62,086 bases of DNA, from the NCBI GenBank assembly GCA_036381035.1, contig DASVDQ010000130.1, positions 1 to 62,086 of the forward strand, given 5' to 3'. Positions 51,132 through 62,086 of the stretch are shown here, in pieces (position 1 is the first letter of the stretch; each line of letters starts with the position of its first letter). This DNA comes from Trueperaceae bacterium. GTDB lineage: Bacteria; Deinococcota; Deinococci; Deinococcales; Trueperaceae. The notes below the pieces were generated by a model. It saw only the letters and a program-made list of their open reading frames with translations. It was not told where the DNA came from and searched no databases. Position numbers and translations under genes: made by a program.

Positions 51132-52303
51132 TGCGCGCCGCCCTCCTCGTGGCCGCCAAGGACCTGCGCCAGCGGCTGCGCGACCGCTCGCTGTTCATCT
51201 TCGGCGCCCTCGTGCCCTTCGTGCTGACCTTCATCTTCGACCTTCTGCTCGGCCCCGTCACCGGCGACGCGCCCTTCACGGCCCACCTGGGGCTCGTCGA
51301 CCTCGACGGCTCCCTGGTGTCGCGCGGGATGCGCACCGCCCTGGACGCCGCCGCCGAGGCCGGCGTCGTCACGTGGGAGGAGCTGCCCGATCCAGGGGCG
51401 GCCCGCGACCGCGTCGGCGCCGGGGACCTGGGTGCCGCTATCGTCGTGCCGGCCGGCTTCGGCGCCGCGGTGCTGTCGGGCTCGCCCTCCGAGGTCACTG
51501 TGATCGGCGACCCCGACGAGGGCATCGCCGCCCAGGTGGCAGAGGGCGTCGCCGCCGCGTACGTCGGCCGCCTGAGCGCCGCCGGGCTGGCCAGCGCGGC
51601 GCTGGCCGACGCGGGCGTCACGGCCGTCCCGGGCCTCGTCCTCGCGCAGGTCGCCGCCGCGCCCGACCCCCTGACGCTCACGGCCGCGCCCACCTCGCCG
51701 CGGCAGCTCGACGTCACGACCTACTACGCCGCGGGCCTGGCCGCGTTCTTCGTGTTCTTCATCGTCCAGCTCGGCGTCGCCGGGCTCCTCGACGAGGAGC
51801 GCGACGGCACCCTGGCGCGGCTGCTGGCCGCCCCGGTCCCGCGCCGCGCCGTGCTGCTCGGCAAGGTCCTCGCGAGCGTCGCCATCGGCGTGCTCAGCAT
51901 GGCGGTCCTGGCCGCGGCGAGCACCCTGGTCATGGGAGCCGAGTGGGGCGACCCGCTCGGCGTGGCGCTGCTCATCCTCGCGCTCGTGGCCGCCGCGGCC
52001 GGCGTGCTGATGCTCGTGGCGGGCCTGGCGCGCACGGCCGACGCGGCGGGCAACCTCCAGTCGATCATCGCGATCACGCTGGGCAGCGTGGGCGGGTCGT
52101 TCTTCCAGCTGCCGGCCCGGGAGGGCCTGCTGCGCTGGCTGCAGGGCGCCGCGCCGCACCACTGGTTCCTGCAGGGCCTGGGCGACCTCGCGGGGGGCGG
52201 CGGGGTGGGCGCGCTCGGCACCGAGCTGCTCGCCCTGGCCGCGTTCGCGCTGGTCGCCGGCGGCGTCGGCTGGGTCGCCCTCGAGAGGCGGCTGAACCGC
52301 TGA
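51131..52303 (+). CDS. ABC-2 type exporter permease
   Basis: 390 residues, start coupled to the ATPase stop (TGATG). The N-terminal membrane segment (LFIFGALVPFVLTFIFDLLL) is followed by a large extracytoplasmic domain (about 50-200) and five to six membrane helices with the ABC-2 motif LLDEERDGTLARLLAAPVPRRAVLLGKVL. This is the YhgE/LinY-like layout of the ABC-2 permease 3 family. It pairs with the next gene. Confidence 0.9.
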   Translation: MRAALLVAAKDLRQRLRDRSLFIFGALVPFVLTFIFDLLLGPVTGDAPFTAHLGLVDLDGSLVSRGMRTALDAAAEAGVVTWEELPDPGAARDRVGAGDLGAAIVVPAGFGAAVLSGSPSEVTVIGDPDEGIAAQVAEGVAAAYVGRLSAAGLASAALADAGVTAVPGLVLAQVAAAPDPLTLTAAPTSPRQLDVTTYYAAGLAAFFVFFIVQLGVAGLLDEERDGTLARLLAAPVPRRAVLLGKVLASVAIGVLSMAVLAAASTLVMGAEWGDPLGVALLILALVAAAAGVLMLVAGLARTADAAGNLQSIIAITLGSVGGSFFQLPAREGLLRWLQGAAPHHWFLQGLGDLAGGGGVGALGTELLALAAFALVAGGVGWVALERRLNR

Positions 52304-53472
52304 TGCCAGGGGGCGTGGCCAAGGCCCTCGCGATCGCGCGAGCGAACCTCACGCGGTTCCTGCGCGACCGCTCGAACTACTTCTTCGTCTTCCTCTTCCC
52401 CATCGGCCTGATCCTGATCTTCGGCCTCACGTTCGGCGGCGACGAGGGCGTGGTCATCGGCGTCAGCGCCGGCCGAGAGCCGCTGGCGCAGCGTTTCGTG
52501 ACCGCGCTCGAGGCGCGTCCTGACGTGGCCGTGGTGCGCGTGGACGACCAGGCCGAGCTGAGGGAGCGCGTCGAGCGCGGCGGGCTGACGGCCGGCGTGG
52601 TGGTGCCCGCGGGCCTGGCGGAGAGCCTGGCGGCGGGCGAGGGGCCCGAGCTGACGTTCCTGGCGGGCGCCGCCGGCGGCCAGTACCAGGTGGTCGTGGC
52701 GGCCGCCGTGAGCGACGTCGCCGAGCGCCTCAGGGCCGCCCGGTTCGTGGCCGACCGAGCGGGACTGCCCCTGGAGGAGGCCCTCGCGCGCGTCGACGAC
52801 GCCGCCGCCCGGGGGCCGGCGCTGAGGGTCGCCCGTGAGTGGGTCGGCGAGAGCTCGTTCGGCGACGACGTCCAGACCTTCGACGTCGCCGCCGGCTCCC
52901 AGCTCGTCCTCTTCGTGTTCCTCACCGGCCTCACCGGCGCCGCGCCCCTGATCCAGAGCCGCCAGCTCGGCGTGAGCCGGCGCATGCTCGGCTCGCCGAC
53001 GTCCCCGGCGACGATCGTGGTCGGCGAGGCGCTGGGCCGCTACGCGACCGCCCTGTTCCAGGGCGTTTACATCATGGCGGCCACGCGGCTCCTGTTCGGC
53101 GTCGAGTGGGGCGACCTCGCGGCGGCCGTGGCGCTGCTCGCCGTCTTCGCCGCCGTGGCGGCCGGCGCCGCCATGCTCGTGGGGTCGACGTTCGCGAACG
53201 ACCAGGCCGCCTCGGGCGTCTCGATCATGCTCGGCCTGGGCCTGGCCGCGCTCGGCGGCGCGATGGTGCCCCTCGAGATCTTCGGCCCGACGATGCGCAG
53301 CGTGGCCAAGGTCGTGCCCCACTCCTGGGCGGTGGAGGGCTACGCCGCGCTGCTGCGCCACGGCGGCGGGCTCCTCGACGTCCTGCCGCACCTCGGCGTG
53401 CTCGCTGCGTTCGCCGTCGTCCTGTTCGCCCTGGCGGCGTGGCGCTTCCGCGCGCGGCTGCTGGAGGGGTGA
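52303..53472 (+). CDS. ABC-2 type exporter permease
   Basis: 389 residues, start coupled to the previous stop (TGATG). Same architecture as its neighbour: one membrane segment ([19 protein letters not shown]), extracytoplasmic domain, then about five helices with [26 protein letters not shown] and [21 protein letters not shown]. The two are probably a heterodimeric channel driven by the ATPase encoded at 50190. The gene is convergent with the UvrA-like gene downstream (47-nt gap). Confidence 0.9.
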   Translation: MPGGVAKALAIARANLTRFLRDRSNYFFVFLFPIGLILIFGLTFGGDEGVVIGVSAGREPLAQRFVTALEARPDVAVVRVDDQAELRERVERGGLTAGVVVPAGLAESLAAGEGPELTFLAGAAGGQYQVVVAAAVSDVAERLRAARFVADRAGLPLEEALARVDDAAARGPALRVAREWVGESSFGDDVQTFDVAAGSQLVLFVFLTGLTGAAPLIQSRQLGVSRRMLGSPTSPATIVVGEALGRYATALFQGVYIMAATRLLFGVEWGDLAAAVALLAVFAAVAAGAAMLVGSTFANDQAASGVSIMLGLGLAALGGAMVPLEIFGPTMRSVAKVVPHSWAVEGYAALLRHGGGLLDVLPHLGVLAAFAVVLFALAAWRFRARLLEG

Positions 53473-53519
53473 GGGCGCCTCGGCGTCGAGCCCTCGGCCG
53501 TACCCGAGAGCCCCGGCTC

Positions 53520-55934
<2,415 letters not shown>

Positions 55935-56031
55935 CTGGCCTCCGTGGTCCGCGGTCGTCGGCTCGCTCTCTGCTACCTGTCGCCTTGGCCAGGCGAACCA
56001 GCCATCATAACCCGGAGGCCCGGGTCGGGAC

Positions 56032-56520
56032 TCAGCTCACCGCCCGCTTCACCAGCGCCGCGAGCCTCTCCTCGACCTCCGGCGTCAGCTCCGTGACGGC
56101 GTAGGAGGCGGGCCACATCGGCCCGTCGTCGAGCCTGGCGATGTCGTTGAACCCGAACGTCGCGTACCTGGTGCCGAACTTGGCCGCCGGCTGCAGGAAG
56201 CAGAGGACCTTGCCGTCCTTGGCCCAGGCCGGCATGCCGTACCAGGTCCTCGGCTCCAGCTCCGGCGCCGCCTTCATGACGGCGGCGTGGAGCCTCTCGG
56301 CCATCGCGCGGTCGGGCTGCGGCAGCTCGGCGACCTTGGCCAGCAGGTCCTGCTCGCCGTCGGCCCTCTTCCCGTCGCGGCGCGCTTCGGCCCTCAGCTC
56401 GGCGGCGCGCTCCCTCATCGCGGCCTTCTCCTCGGCGGTGAAGCCGGTGCCGGCACCGCGCTGGATCCTCTTGTCGGCGCTCCGCTTCGGGGCGGTCTTG
56501 ACAGCGTCCTTGGCGGCCAT
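56032..56520 (-). CDS. DUF1801 / YdhG-like domain protein
   Basis: 162 residues from the ATG at 56518-56520, chosen because GAGGAGG lies 5 nt upstream; a GTG six codons earlier would sit on that site. A charged Lys/Arg-rich N-terminus is followed by the domain at about 65-160: ERLHAAVMKAAPELEPRTWYGMPAWAKDGKVLCFLQPAAKFGTRYATFGF in successive stretches, ending with a helix (VEERLAALVKRAVS). Family members are small cytoplasmic proteins, some studied as frataxin-like iron chaperones; the function here is not known. It stands alone, transcribed in the direction of UvrA. Confidence 0.85.
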   Translation of the reverse strand: MAAKDAVKTAPKRSADKRIQRGAGTGFTAEEKAAMRERAAELRAEARRDGKRADGEQDLLAKVAELPQPDRAMAERLHAAVMKAAPELEPRTWYGMPAWAKDGKVLCFLQPAAKFGTRYATFGFNDIARLDDGPMWPASYAVTELTPEVEERLAALVKRAVS

Positions 56521-56635
56521 GTCGTCCTCCTCGCTCACCTCTCGGCGCGGGCGCGGTGCGACCCGCGTGGCGCCCGGCTGGGGCCGCGGGGGACGCGCCT
56601 CGTCGGGGCCTCTCCCTTAGGGCTCGCGCCGGCCC

Positions 56636-57046
56636 CTACCGGCGCTCCTGGATCCTCACCAGGTTGCCGGCGGGGTCGCGGAAGGCGCAGTCTCGCACGC
56701 CGTAGGGCTGGTTCGTGGGCTCCTGCACGACCTCGGCGCCGCTGGCTTCGAGCCGCGCGAACACGGCGTCGAGGTCGCGCGCCGCCAGGTTGATGCTGGC
56801 GTAGGTGCCCTTGGCCATCATCTCGGCCACGACGCGTCGCTCGTCCTCGGTGAGCCCGGGCGTCGCCTCGGGCGGGTAGAGGACTATCGAGGTCTCGGGC
56901 TGGCCCGCCGGCCCCACCGTGATCCAGTGCATGCCCTGGTACTCGACGTCGTTGCGGACCTCGAAGCCCAGCCCGTCGCGGTAGAACCTCAGGGCGGCCT
57001 CTGGGTCGTCTTGCGGGAGCATCGCGGAGTGGATGGTTATGTCCAT
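56636..57046 (-). CDS. VOC-superfamily (glyoxalase-like) protein
   Basis: 136 residues. Paired beta-alpha-beta-beta-beta modules: DITIHSAMLPQDDPEAALRFYRDGLGFEV and ASINLAARDLDAVFARLEASGAEV, ending YGVRDCAFRDPAGNLVRIQE, the typical VOC C-terminal motif. The metal-site Glu of the last strand is present (IQER). Possible roles include glyoxalase, dioxygenase or antibiotic-binding protein. It begins 8 nt after the AraC-type gene and also has its own leaderless-type -10 element overlapping the AraC stop codon. Confidence 0.9.
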   Translation of the reverse strand: MDITIHSAMLPQDDPEAALRFYRDGLGFEVRNDVEYQGMHWITVGPAGQPETSIVLYPPEATPGLTEDERRVVAEMMAKGTYASINLAARDLDAVFARLEASGAEVVQEPTNQPYGVRDCAFRDPAGNLVRIQERR

Positions 57047-57053
57047 GCCCGCG

Positions 57054-57059
57054 ACTATA
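57054..57059 (-). promoter_or_regulatory. Leaderless-type -10 element (TATAGT) of the VOC gene
   Basis: On the minus strand TATAGT ends 7 nt before the VOC ATG at 57046, and the TAG inside it is the stop codon of the AraC gene. No Shine-Dalgarno lies in between. It would allow the VOC gene to be expressed apart from its regulator. Confidence 0.55.
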
Positions 57060-57501
57060 GGGTCGGGGTCGCCTCCCGCGCTTCTCGATTCCTGATCGGC
57101 CGCGTGACCTGCTTCGCCACGCAGGGCGGCACGCCGTGCATCTGCCCGGCGAAGCGCTGCCTGTACACGCTGGGCGGCACGCCGACGAGCTCGGTGAAGC
57201 GCGTGCTGAAGGTGCCGAGGGACGAGCAGCCGACCTCGAAGCAGACGTCGGTCACGCTCATGTCGCCGCGGCGGAGCAGGGCCATCGCCCGCTCGATGCG
57301 CCGCGTCATCAGGTAGGAGTAGGGCGACTCGCCGAACGCCGCCTTGAACCGCCGGCTCAGGTGGCCGGCGGACATGCTCGCGTCGCGGGCGAGCGTCTCG
57401 ACGTTGAGGGGCCGGGCGTACTCCCTGTCGATGCGGTCGCGCACGCGGCGCAGCACGACGAGCTCGCGCAGGCGGTCGGCCTCGGCCGGGCTCCGTGCCA
57501 T
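57055..57501 (-). CDS. AraC-family regulator (DNA-binding domain only)
   Basis: 148 residues, consisting of little more than the double helix-turn-helix domain: NVETLARDASMSAGHLSRRFKAAFGESPYSYL and SVTDVCFEVGCSSLGTFSTRFTELVGVPPSVYRQRF in successive stretches. There is no effector-binding domain. Compact AraC/VOC pairs are frequent and the regulator often controls the neighbouring glyoxalase-like gene. Starts upstream of 57501 lack support. The final 25 residues are basic and unstructured. Confidence 0.9.
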   Translation of the reverse strand: MARSPAEADRLRELVVLRRVRDRIDREYARPLNVETLARDASMSAGHLSRRFKAAFGESPYSYLMTRRIERAMALLRRGDMSVTDVCFEVGCSSLGTFSTRFTELVGVPPSVYRQRFAGQMHGVPPCVAKQVTRPIRNREAREATPTL

Positions 57502-57648
57502 GCGGCGATGGTGCCACGGACCGCCAGCCAAGTCCAGCGCAGCGACCGCCGGCACAGCAGATCGTGACGCCGAGGCTCTAGGCTCCTCCCACCCCGCCAA
57601 CCTGCACCGCGTCTCGCCCACGGCCTCGGGGAGAGGGGATGGGGCTGC

Positions 57649-58347
57649 ATGAACCTGCCTCGCATCGTCATATCCGTGCTCGGCTTCCTGGCAGTACTGA
57701 CGTTCTCGGTGCTCGCGTTCTCGCACGCGGTGAGCATGATCGGTGCGGTGAGGCAGTGCCCGCGGCCGGCCGCCGCCTCCCAGGCGTCCCCGGCGCAGCC
57801 GTCTCTCGCCCAGGAGGGGCCGCAGGACGAGGGTCAGGGCGAGGGTCCGGCCCGGGACGAGGACCTGGGCCAGGGCGGAAGCCAGCCACGGGGTCAGGGC
57901 GCGCCGGCTCAGGGGGAGGGCCAGGGCCAGGCGGACCAGCCGTGCCGGTCGCCCGTCGTCGGCGACTTCACGCGGTGGACCATGTCCAGCCTCGGCGCGG
58001 CGGTCACGACCCTCGTGGGCGGCTTCCTCGGGCTCTCCGGCCTCACCTACAAGAACGAGGTGAACGAGCGCCGCGAAGGAGCCTTGAGGCGCACGCTGAG
58101 CAGCACGGGTGGCGGGAGCGCCCTGCTCGGGGTGTTCCTGTGGGTCTCCTCAGGCCTCTACGTGGCTGTGCTCCTCTTCGCCCTGGGCACGATGGTCTGG
58201 CTGGACACACGCATGGCGAGCGACGGAGTGGCGCTGGCCCAGTCGCCCAACCTGCTGCGCGAGCTGGCGGCGACGGGTGTGGGGCTCCTCTTGGCGGCGA
58301 TCGCGGTGCTGGGGCAGACCTCGTCGGACGGTCAGCCGAGCACGTAG
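57649..58347 (+). CDS. Membrane protein with Gln/Gly/Glu-rich linker
   Basis: 232 residues. The first membrane segment (about 5-28, IVISVLGFLAVLTFSVLAFS) is followed by a low-complexity Pro/Gln/Gly/Glu linker (about 38-98, short repeats such as GQGEG). Three more segments lie at about 112-132, 155-180 and 205-225. Two Cys flank the linker (QCPRP and QPCRSP) and might form a disulphide. No family is recognised. The GAGAGGGG ahead of the ATG is a fair ribosome site. It is divergent from the AraC gene. Confidence 0.65.
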   Translation: MNLPRIVISVLGFLAVLTFSVLAFSHAVSMIGAVRQCPRPAAASQASPAQPSLAQEGPQDEGQGEGPARDEDLGQGGSQPRGQGAPAQGEGQGQADQPCRSPVVGDFTRWTMSSLGAAVTTLVGGFLGLSGLTYKNEVNERREGALRRTLSSTGGGSALLGVFLWVSSGLYVAVLLFALGTMVWLDTRMASDGVALAQSPNLLRELAATGVGLLLAAIAVLGQTSSDGQPST

Positions 58348-58369
58348 TAGCCGGCTCCACCCCGCCCCG

Positions 58370-59062
58370 CTACTGGCGACAGGGGCTGGTGCGGCTCACG
58401 ACCTCGAAGCGCGGCAGCTCGCCGGGCACGGGCTCGTACGTCACGCGGGTGTGCGTGATCGGGTCGTCGTGAGCGAGGTAGGAGCCGCAGTAGTCGGCGA
58501 AGACCTCGCCGAAGTCGTAGACGAGGCGGGGCTCGCCGCCCCCGAAGGCCCAGAGGCTGGCGTACCGCTGCACCGAGCCCTGGCCGAACTCGTCGGTGAT
58601 GAGCACGGCCTCGAGCAGCCCGTCGAGGTCGACGTCCTGGACGACGTAGACGTTGGCGCGGCGCCGCATGCTGACGAGCGCCTCGGACCCCTCGTAGAGC
58701 ACGAGCGCGCCCGGCAGCGGGCTCTCCTCGACGTCGTCGCAGCGCCTGAAGCGCACGCTCACGAGGGCCTGCTCGGCCCCGTCGCGGGTGAAGCTGCCCA
58801 GCGCCCGCGACGCGACCGTCGGGGTGAGCCAGTGGACGACGCCGGCGACGCAGTCCTCGCGCGAGGCGCCCACGCCCAGGGCCGCCGGGACCACGGCCAG
58901 CTCGGCCTCGCTCAGGCCGCTCTGCCCCTGGCGCGCGATGGGGGTCATCTCGGTGTCGAACAGGAGCACGCCTTGGTCCTCGGCGTGGGCCGACGAGGCG
59001 ACCAGGCAGGCGAACGCGACGGCCAGGCGCAGGGCGCACGAGCCGGCCGGGCTGCTGCGCAT
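58370..59062 (-). CDS. Secreted protein of unknown function (VCBS-like)
   Basis: 230 residues. Signal peptide (LRLAVAFACLVASSAHAE) and a beta-rich mature part with several Cys. The stretch ANVYVVQDVDLDGLLEAVLITDEFGQGS has the Asp-rich DxDxDG look of an FG-GAP/VCBS calcium-binding repeat. The ATG at 59060-59062 has no clear ribosome site; a GTG four codons upstream is an alternative. It is convergent with the membrane protein gene (22-nt gap). Function unknown. Confidence 0.65.
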   Translation of the reverse strand: MRSSPAGSCALRLAVAFACLVASSAHAEDQGVLLFDTEMTPIARQGQSGLSEAELAVVPAALGVGASREDCVAGVVHWLTPTVASRALGSFTRDGAEQALVSVRFRRCDDVEESPLPGALVLYEGSEALVSMRRRANVYVVQDVDLDGLLEAVLITDEFGQGSVQRYASLWAFGGGEPRLVYDFGEVFADYCGSYLAHDDPITHTRVTYEPVPGELPRFEVVSRTSPCRQ

Positions 59063-59217
59063 ATCGTCGGTCACGATAACCGCGGCGCCCACCCACGGCC
59101 GCTCGCCCGGAGACGGACGCCTTGGCGAGGGCGCGGACCGGCGGGCCCGGGGGGCACAGGGCGACGGCGCTCGGAGCGCGCGCCGCAGGCGGCCGCCCAC
59201 CGGCGCGCGACACGGAA

Positions 59218-59245
59218 GGAGGCGCCCCGGACGCGGGGCGCCTCC
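59218..59245 (-). terminator. Strong terminator hairpin after the leishmanolysin-like gene
   Basis: GGAGGCGCCCCG (59218-59229) and CGGGGCGCCTCC (59234-59245) are perfectly complementary with a 4-nt loop. It begins 18 nt after the protease stop (59263), read on the minus strand, and is followed by CTTCC, a weak T-rich tail. Confidence 0.75.
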
Positions 59246-59262
59246 CCTCAGACGTGCGAGCC

Positions 59263-60468
59263 TCAGCGGTACGGGATGGGCGTGGGACGCTCCACGAGGC
59301 CGATCGGGCGGGCCGTCGAGGCGGCGCGCAGGCTGCCGGCGGGCGGCACGTCGTACTCGTCGACGACGAGGTAGTTGACGTCGTAGCCGAGGTCGGCCAG
59401 GCTCCCCGCCGTGATCGCGCTGACCGGGTTCTCCCCGTCGTCGAGGAAGCCGGTCATGACCTCGTTCACGTAGGTGTCCTCGTCCCAGTGGCCGCAGGCG
59501 GTGCCGGGGCCGCCGTCGGTCTCGACCAAGAGCTGGTCGGGGACGCCGCCCGCCTCGACGTGCCGCGCGTTGGCCTCCGCCCCGACGAACCGGCTCGTCG
59601 CCGGCGGCGCCGCCGAGTTGCAGGGGGCGTCGAGGTACATGCCGGGGCCCTGCCACAACGTGCCGATGCCGAGCACGTGCCCCATCTCGTGGAGGATCAC
59701 CGCCTGCAGCGAGCCATCCGCCTCGAGGGCGGCGATGTCGGCCGAGTCGAACGACATCACGCCGGTGAACGGCAGGTGGGGCGTGGTGGGGAAACGGTAC
59801 CAGCACGGTCCGGCGAAGCCCAGCCGCTTGCCGGGACCGTCGTCGGGAGCGACCTGCGCGAAGATCACGACGTCGTCGACGTCCTCGTTCACCAAGTCGG
59901 GGTGACCGCAGGCGCTCCCGTCCACGGAGACGTTGACCATGTCGGGCAGGTCGCCCACGATCAGCTCCGACCAGCGCGCCGCGGCGGCCTCGAACACGGC
60001 CTGCTGCGAAGGCGTGGGCAGCGTCGCGCCGAAGTACCTCACCTCGATGTCGAACCCGCTGGGGAGGGTGTCGTGGCAGGTGATCGAGACCGCTACGGTC
60101 TTCGGCCCCACGCCGGCCTCGTTGTGCGTGATCGTGACGGTCTCGTCGTACTCGACGGTGCTGTCCTGCGGTGGGCACTCGGCGGTGACGGTGACGGTGT
60201 TCTGCTCGCCGACGTCCAAGGAGGCCGCGGTGGTGTCGACCGTCAGCCAGGACGCCGAGGTCGAGAGCTGGACCTTCAGGGTCGCCGAGCCCACGTTCCT
60301 GACGACGAACTGGTCGGACTTCTGGTGGCCCTCGGTCGTCTCCCCGAGGTCCAGCGCCGTCCTCGACAAGGTCAGGTGCGGCTGCGGGCCGGGGCCGGTG
60401 TTGCAGGCCGTGACGGCCAGGCCAACGACGAGGCAAGCGGCAAGCGAACGAGCGCGACTAGGTTCCAC
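59263..60468 (-). CDS. Leishmanolysin-like (M8-type) zinc metalloprotease lipoprotein
   Basis: 401 residues from GTG 60468, with GGAGGGAGGA about 8 nt upstream. The lipoprotein signal (CLVVGLAVTACN) anchors it to the envelope. A beta sandwich (about 30-135; LDLGETTEGHQKSDQFVVRNVGSA) of the abnormal-spindle/CARDB type precedes the protease domain. The zinc motif is ILHEMGHVLGIGTLW (HExxHxxG), and the later NEVMTG (Met-turn) plus ISAITAGSLADLGYDV-like end (SAITAGSLADLGYDVN) match bacterial leishmanolysin-like peptidases. Secreted proteolysis is likely; substrates unknown. A strong hairpin follows. Confidence 0.88.
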   Translation of the reverse strand: MEPSRARSLAACLVVGLAVTACNTGPGPQPHLTLSRTALDLGETTEGHQKSDQFVVRNVGSATLKVQLSTSASWLTVDTTAASLDVGEQNTVTVTAECPPQDSTVEYDETVTITHNEAGVGPKTVAVSITCHDTLPSGFDIEVRYFGATLPTPSQQAVFEAAAARWSELIVGDLPDMVNVSVDGSACGHPDLVNEDVDDVVIFAQVAPDDGPGKRLGFAGPCWYRFPTTPHLPFTGVMSFDSADIAALEADGSLQAVILHEMGHVLGIGTLWQGPGMYLDAPCNSAAPPATSRFVGAEANARHVEAGGVPDQLLVETDGGPGTACGHWDEDTYVNEVMTGFLDDGENPVSAITAGSLADLGYDVNYLVVDEYDVPPAGSLRAASTARPIGLVERPTPIPYR

Positions 60469-60566
60469 TTACGTGGTCCTCCCTCCGCTTTCTGGCAGGC
60501 GAGCCACGCTACCCCGCCGGGCCGGCGAACGTCGGGGAGTCTTACACTCCGGCCCCCTCCAGCGGT

Positions 60567-60572
60567 TAGGGT
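60567..60572 (+). promoter_or_regulatory. Leaderless-type -10 element (TAGGGT) of ilvA
   Basis: TAGGGT (TANNNT) ends 6 nt before the ATG at 60579; no Shine-Dalgarno lies in the gap. TACACT at 60543-60548 is a second candidate -10 that would give a normal leader. Confidence 0.45.
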
Positions 60573-60578
60573 CTGCGG

Positions 60579-62086
60579 ATGCAGGAGATCGTGCGGAAGG
60601 TCCTCACGGCTCGCGTCTACGACGTGGCCATCGAGTCGCCTCTCGACCTCATGCCGCGGCTCAGCGAGCGCCTCGGGCGGCCGGTGAGGCTGAAGCGCGA
60701 GGACCTGCAGCCGGTCTTCTCCTTCAAGCTCCGCGGCGCCTACAACAAGGTCGCCGGCCTGAGCGCCGAGTCGAAGCGCGCCGGCGTGATCTGCGCCTCG
60801 GCCGGCAACCACGCCCAGGGCGTCGCGGTCGCCGCGGCGCGCCACGGCGTCAAGGCCACCGTGGTGGTACCCGTCACCACGCCGGACATCAAGGTGCAGG
60901 CGATAAGGCGCCTGGGCGCGAAGGTCGTGGTGCACGGCGAGGGCTACGACGACGCCTACGTCCACGCCCGCGCTCTCGAGGAGGAGAGCGGGGCGGCCTT
61001 CGTCCACCCGTTCGACGACCCCGAGGTCATCGCCGGCCAGGGCACGATAGGCGTCGAGCTGCTGCGCCAGCACCCCGAGCCGCTGGAGGCGCTGTTCCTG
61101 CCCATCGGCGGCGGGGGCCTGGCGGCCGGGGTCGCCACGCTCGTCCGCAACCTCAGCCCCGAGGTGCGCCTGGTGGGCGTCGAGCCCGAGGACGCCGCCT
61201 CGATGCGAGCGGCCTTCGCGCACGGCGGGCCCGTGACGCTGCCGGAGGTGGGCCTCTTCGCCGACGGCGTGGCGGTGCGGCGCGTGGGCGACCTCACCTA
61301 CCGGCTCTGCCGCGACGCGCTCGACGAGATCGTCACCGTCGACACCGACGCGATCTGCGCGGCCATCAAGGACGTCTACGAGAACTGCCGCGCGATCGCC
61401 GAGCCGGCCGGCGCCGTCGCGCTGGCCGGGCTGAAGGCGTACGCCGCGCGGGTCGGTCCGGGCGAGGGCGGCCTCGCCGCCGTCCTGTCGGGCGCGAACC
61501 TGAACTTCGACAGGCTCCGGCACGTGGCCGAGCGCGCCGAGCTGGGCGAGGGGCTCGAGGCGCTGCTCGCCGTGGGCATGCCGGAGCGGCCCGGCAGCTA
61601 CCGCCGCTTCATCACCCTGCTCGACGGGCGCATGGTCACGGCCTTCAGCTACCGCTTCGCCGACCCGGAGCTAGCGCGGATCTTCGTGGGCGTGGCCCTG
61701 CGCGAGGGGCAGCGGGAGAAGCGCGAGCTCATAGAGCGCATCGGCGCCGGCGGGTTCGACGTCATCGACCTCAGCGACGACGAGACGGCGAAGACGCACA
61801 CGCGCTACCTCGTCGGCGGCAGGGCGCGAGCCGTGCGGCACGAGCGGATCTTCAGCTTCGAGTTCCCCGAGAGGCCCGGCGCGCTGCTGCGGTTCCTGGA
61901 GAGCCTCCACCCCAGCTGGAACGTCACGCTGTTCCACTACCGCTACCACGGCGCCGACTACGGCCACGTCCTGGCCGGCATCGAGGCGCCGCCCTCGCAG
62001 GACGAGGAGCTGCGCCGCGCCCTCGACGGCCTCGCCTACCCGTACGAGGAGGTCACCGACGACGTGTCGGTGCGGCTGTTCCTGCG
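60579..62086 (+). CDS. ilvA: Threonine dehydratase, biosynthetic type (3' end outside window)
   Basis: 502 codons visible, running off the right edge; the last residues (DVSVRLFLR) match the usual C-terminal end of IlvA of about 505-515 residues, so only a few codons are missing. The PLP enzyme domain shows the Lys motif FSFKLRGAYNK, the phosphate-binding GGGGLAAGVA and SAGNHAQGVA. Two ACT-like regulatory domains follow (about 330-500: RPGSYRRFITLLDGR and FSFEFPERPGALLRFLESL). It converts threonine to 2-oxobutanoate, the first step of isoleucine synthesis, normally inhibited by isoleucine via the ACT-like part. The start codon follows a leaderless-type -10. Confidence 0.95.
   Translation, partial: MQEIVRKVLTARVYDVAIESPLDLMPRLSERLGRPVRLKREDLQPVFSFKLRGAYNKVAGLSAESKRAGVICASAGNHAQGVAVAAARHGVKATVVVPVTTPDIKVQAIRRLGAKVVVHGEGYDDAYVHARALEEESGAAFVHPFDDPEVIAGQGTIGVELLRQHPEPLEALFLPIGGGGLAAGVATLVRNLSPEVRLVGVEPEDAASMRAAFAHGGPVTLPEVGLFADGVAVRRVGDLTYRLCRDALDEIVTVDTDAICAAIKDVYENCRAIAEPAGAVALAGLKAYAARVGPGEGGLAAVLSGANLNFDRLRHVAERAELGEGLEALLAVGMPERPGSYRRFITLLDGRMVTAFSYRFADPELARIFVGVALREGQREKRELIERIGAGGFDVIDLSDDETAKTHTRYLVGGRARAVRHERIFSFEFPERPGALLRFLESLHPSWNVTLFHYRYHGADYGHVLAGIEAPPSQDEELRRALDGLAYPYEEVTDDVSVRLFL

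Noticed and set aside
53473..53519. Short inverted repeats between the exporter and UvrA genes as a terminator
   Set aside because: Only about 5-bp arms with competing pairings; too weak to call beside the clear hairpins elsewhere.

Overview
This is a 62 kb stretch of a high-GC bacterial chromosome. It fits a Deinococcota member of the Truepera type, although an actinobacterium cannot be excluded from sequence alone. Supporting signs are the very high GC, GTG starts, many translationally coupled genes, a class II (UvrA2-like) UvrA, and several genes whose start codon follows a TANNNT -10 element by only 5-7 nt with no Shine-Dalgarno, the leaderless layout well known in Deinococcus. No rRNA, tRNA, CRISPR array or complete insertion sequence was seen.

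Region 1 (1-10.7 kb): four tandem paralogous lipoproteins (the first cut by the window edge), an AhpD-like protein, a large CSLREA/DUF11 cell-surface protein and an alpha/beta hydrolase. Region 2 (10.7-32.1 kb): carbohydrate use. On the minus strand lie a metallophosphoesterase, a sugar ABC importer (binding protein and two permeases), a six-hairpin glycosidase, a ROK kinase, a secreted beta-propeller protein and a two-part mannose-6-phosphate isomerase-like protein. On the plus strand a LacI repressor with two 16-bp operators heads a second sugar importer, two secreted proteins and a GH130 mannoside phosphorylase. Together these suggest uptake and phosphorolysis of (manno)oligosaccharides. 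Both importers lack an ATPase gene here. Between the loci sits an HTH regulator with two perfect 17-bp palindromes overlapping its likely promoter.

Region 3 (32.6-42.3 kb): an oligopeptide importer operon (binding protein, two permeases, M28-like peptidase) preceded by a candidate T-box element, a PDZ membrane protein and a subtilase whose 5' end looks frameshifted. Region 4 (42.3-50.2 kb): a disturbed, partly lower-GC segment. It holds a decayed Gfo/Idh/MocA gene, a membrane cytochrome c, a three-gene island and a large SARP/BTAD-AAA regulator broken by at least four frame changes. The island encodes an astacin-like protease with a tail of 12-residue repeats, an MvdD/TgmB-type ATP-grasp ligase and a YbaY-like protein. 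It is the best candidate for an undescribed system: a graspetide-like side-chain ligase paired with a protease that carries its own repetitive potential substrate.

Region 5 (50.2-62.1 kb): a three-gene ABC-2 exporter, a UvrA2-like ATPase, a DUF1801 protein, an AraC/VOC pair, two membrane or secreted proteins of unknown role, a leishmanolysin-like lipoprotein protease, and threonine dehydratase (ilvA) running off the right edge.
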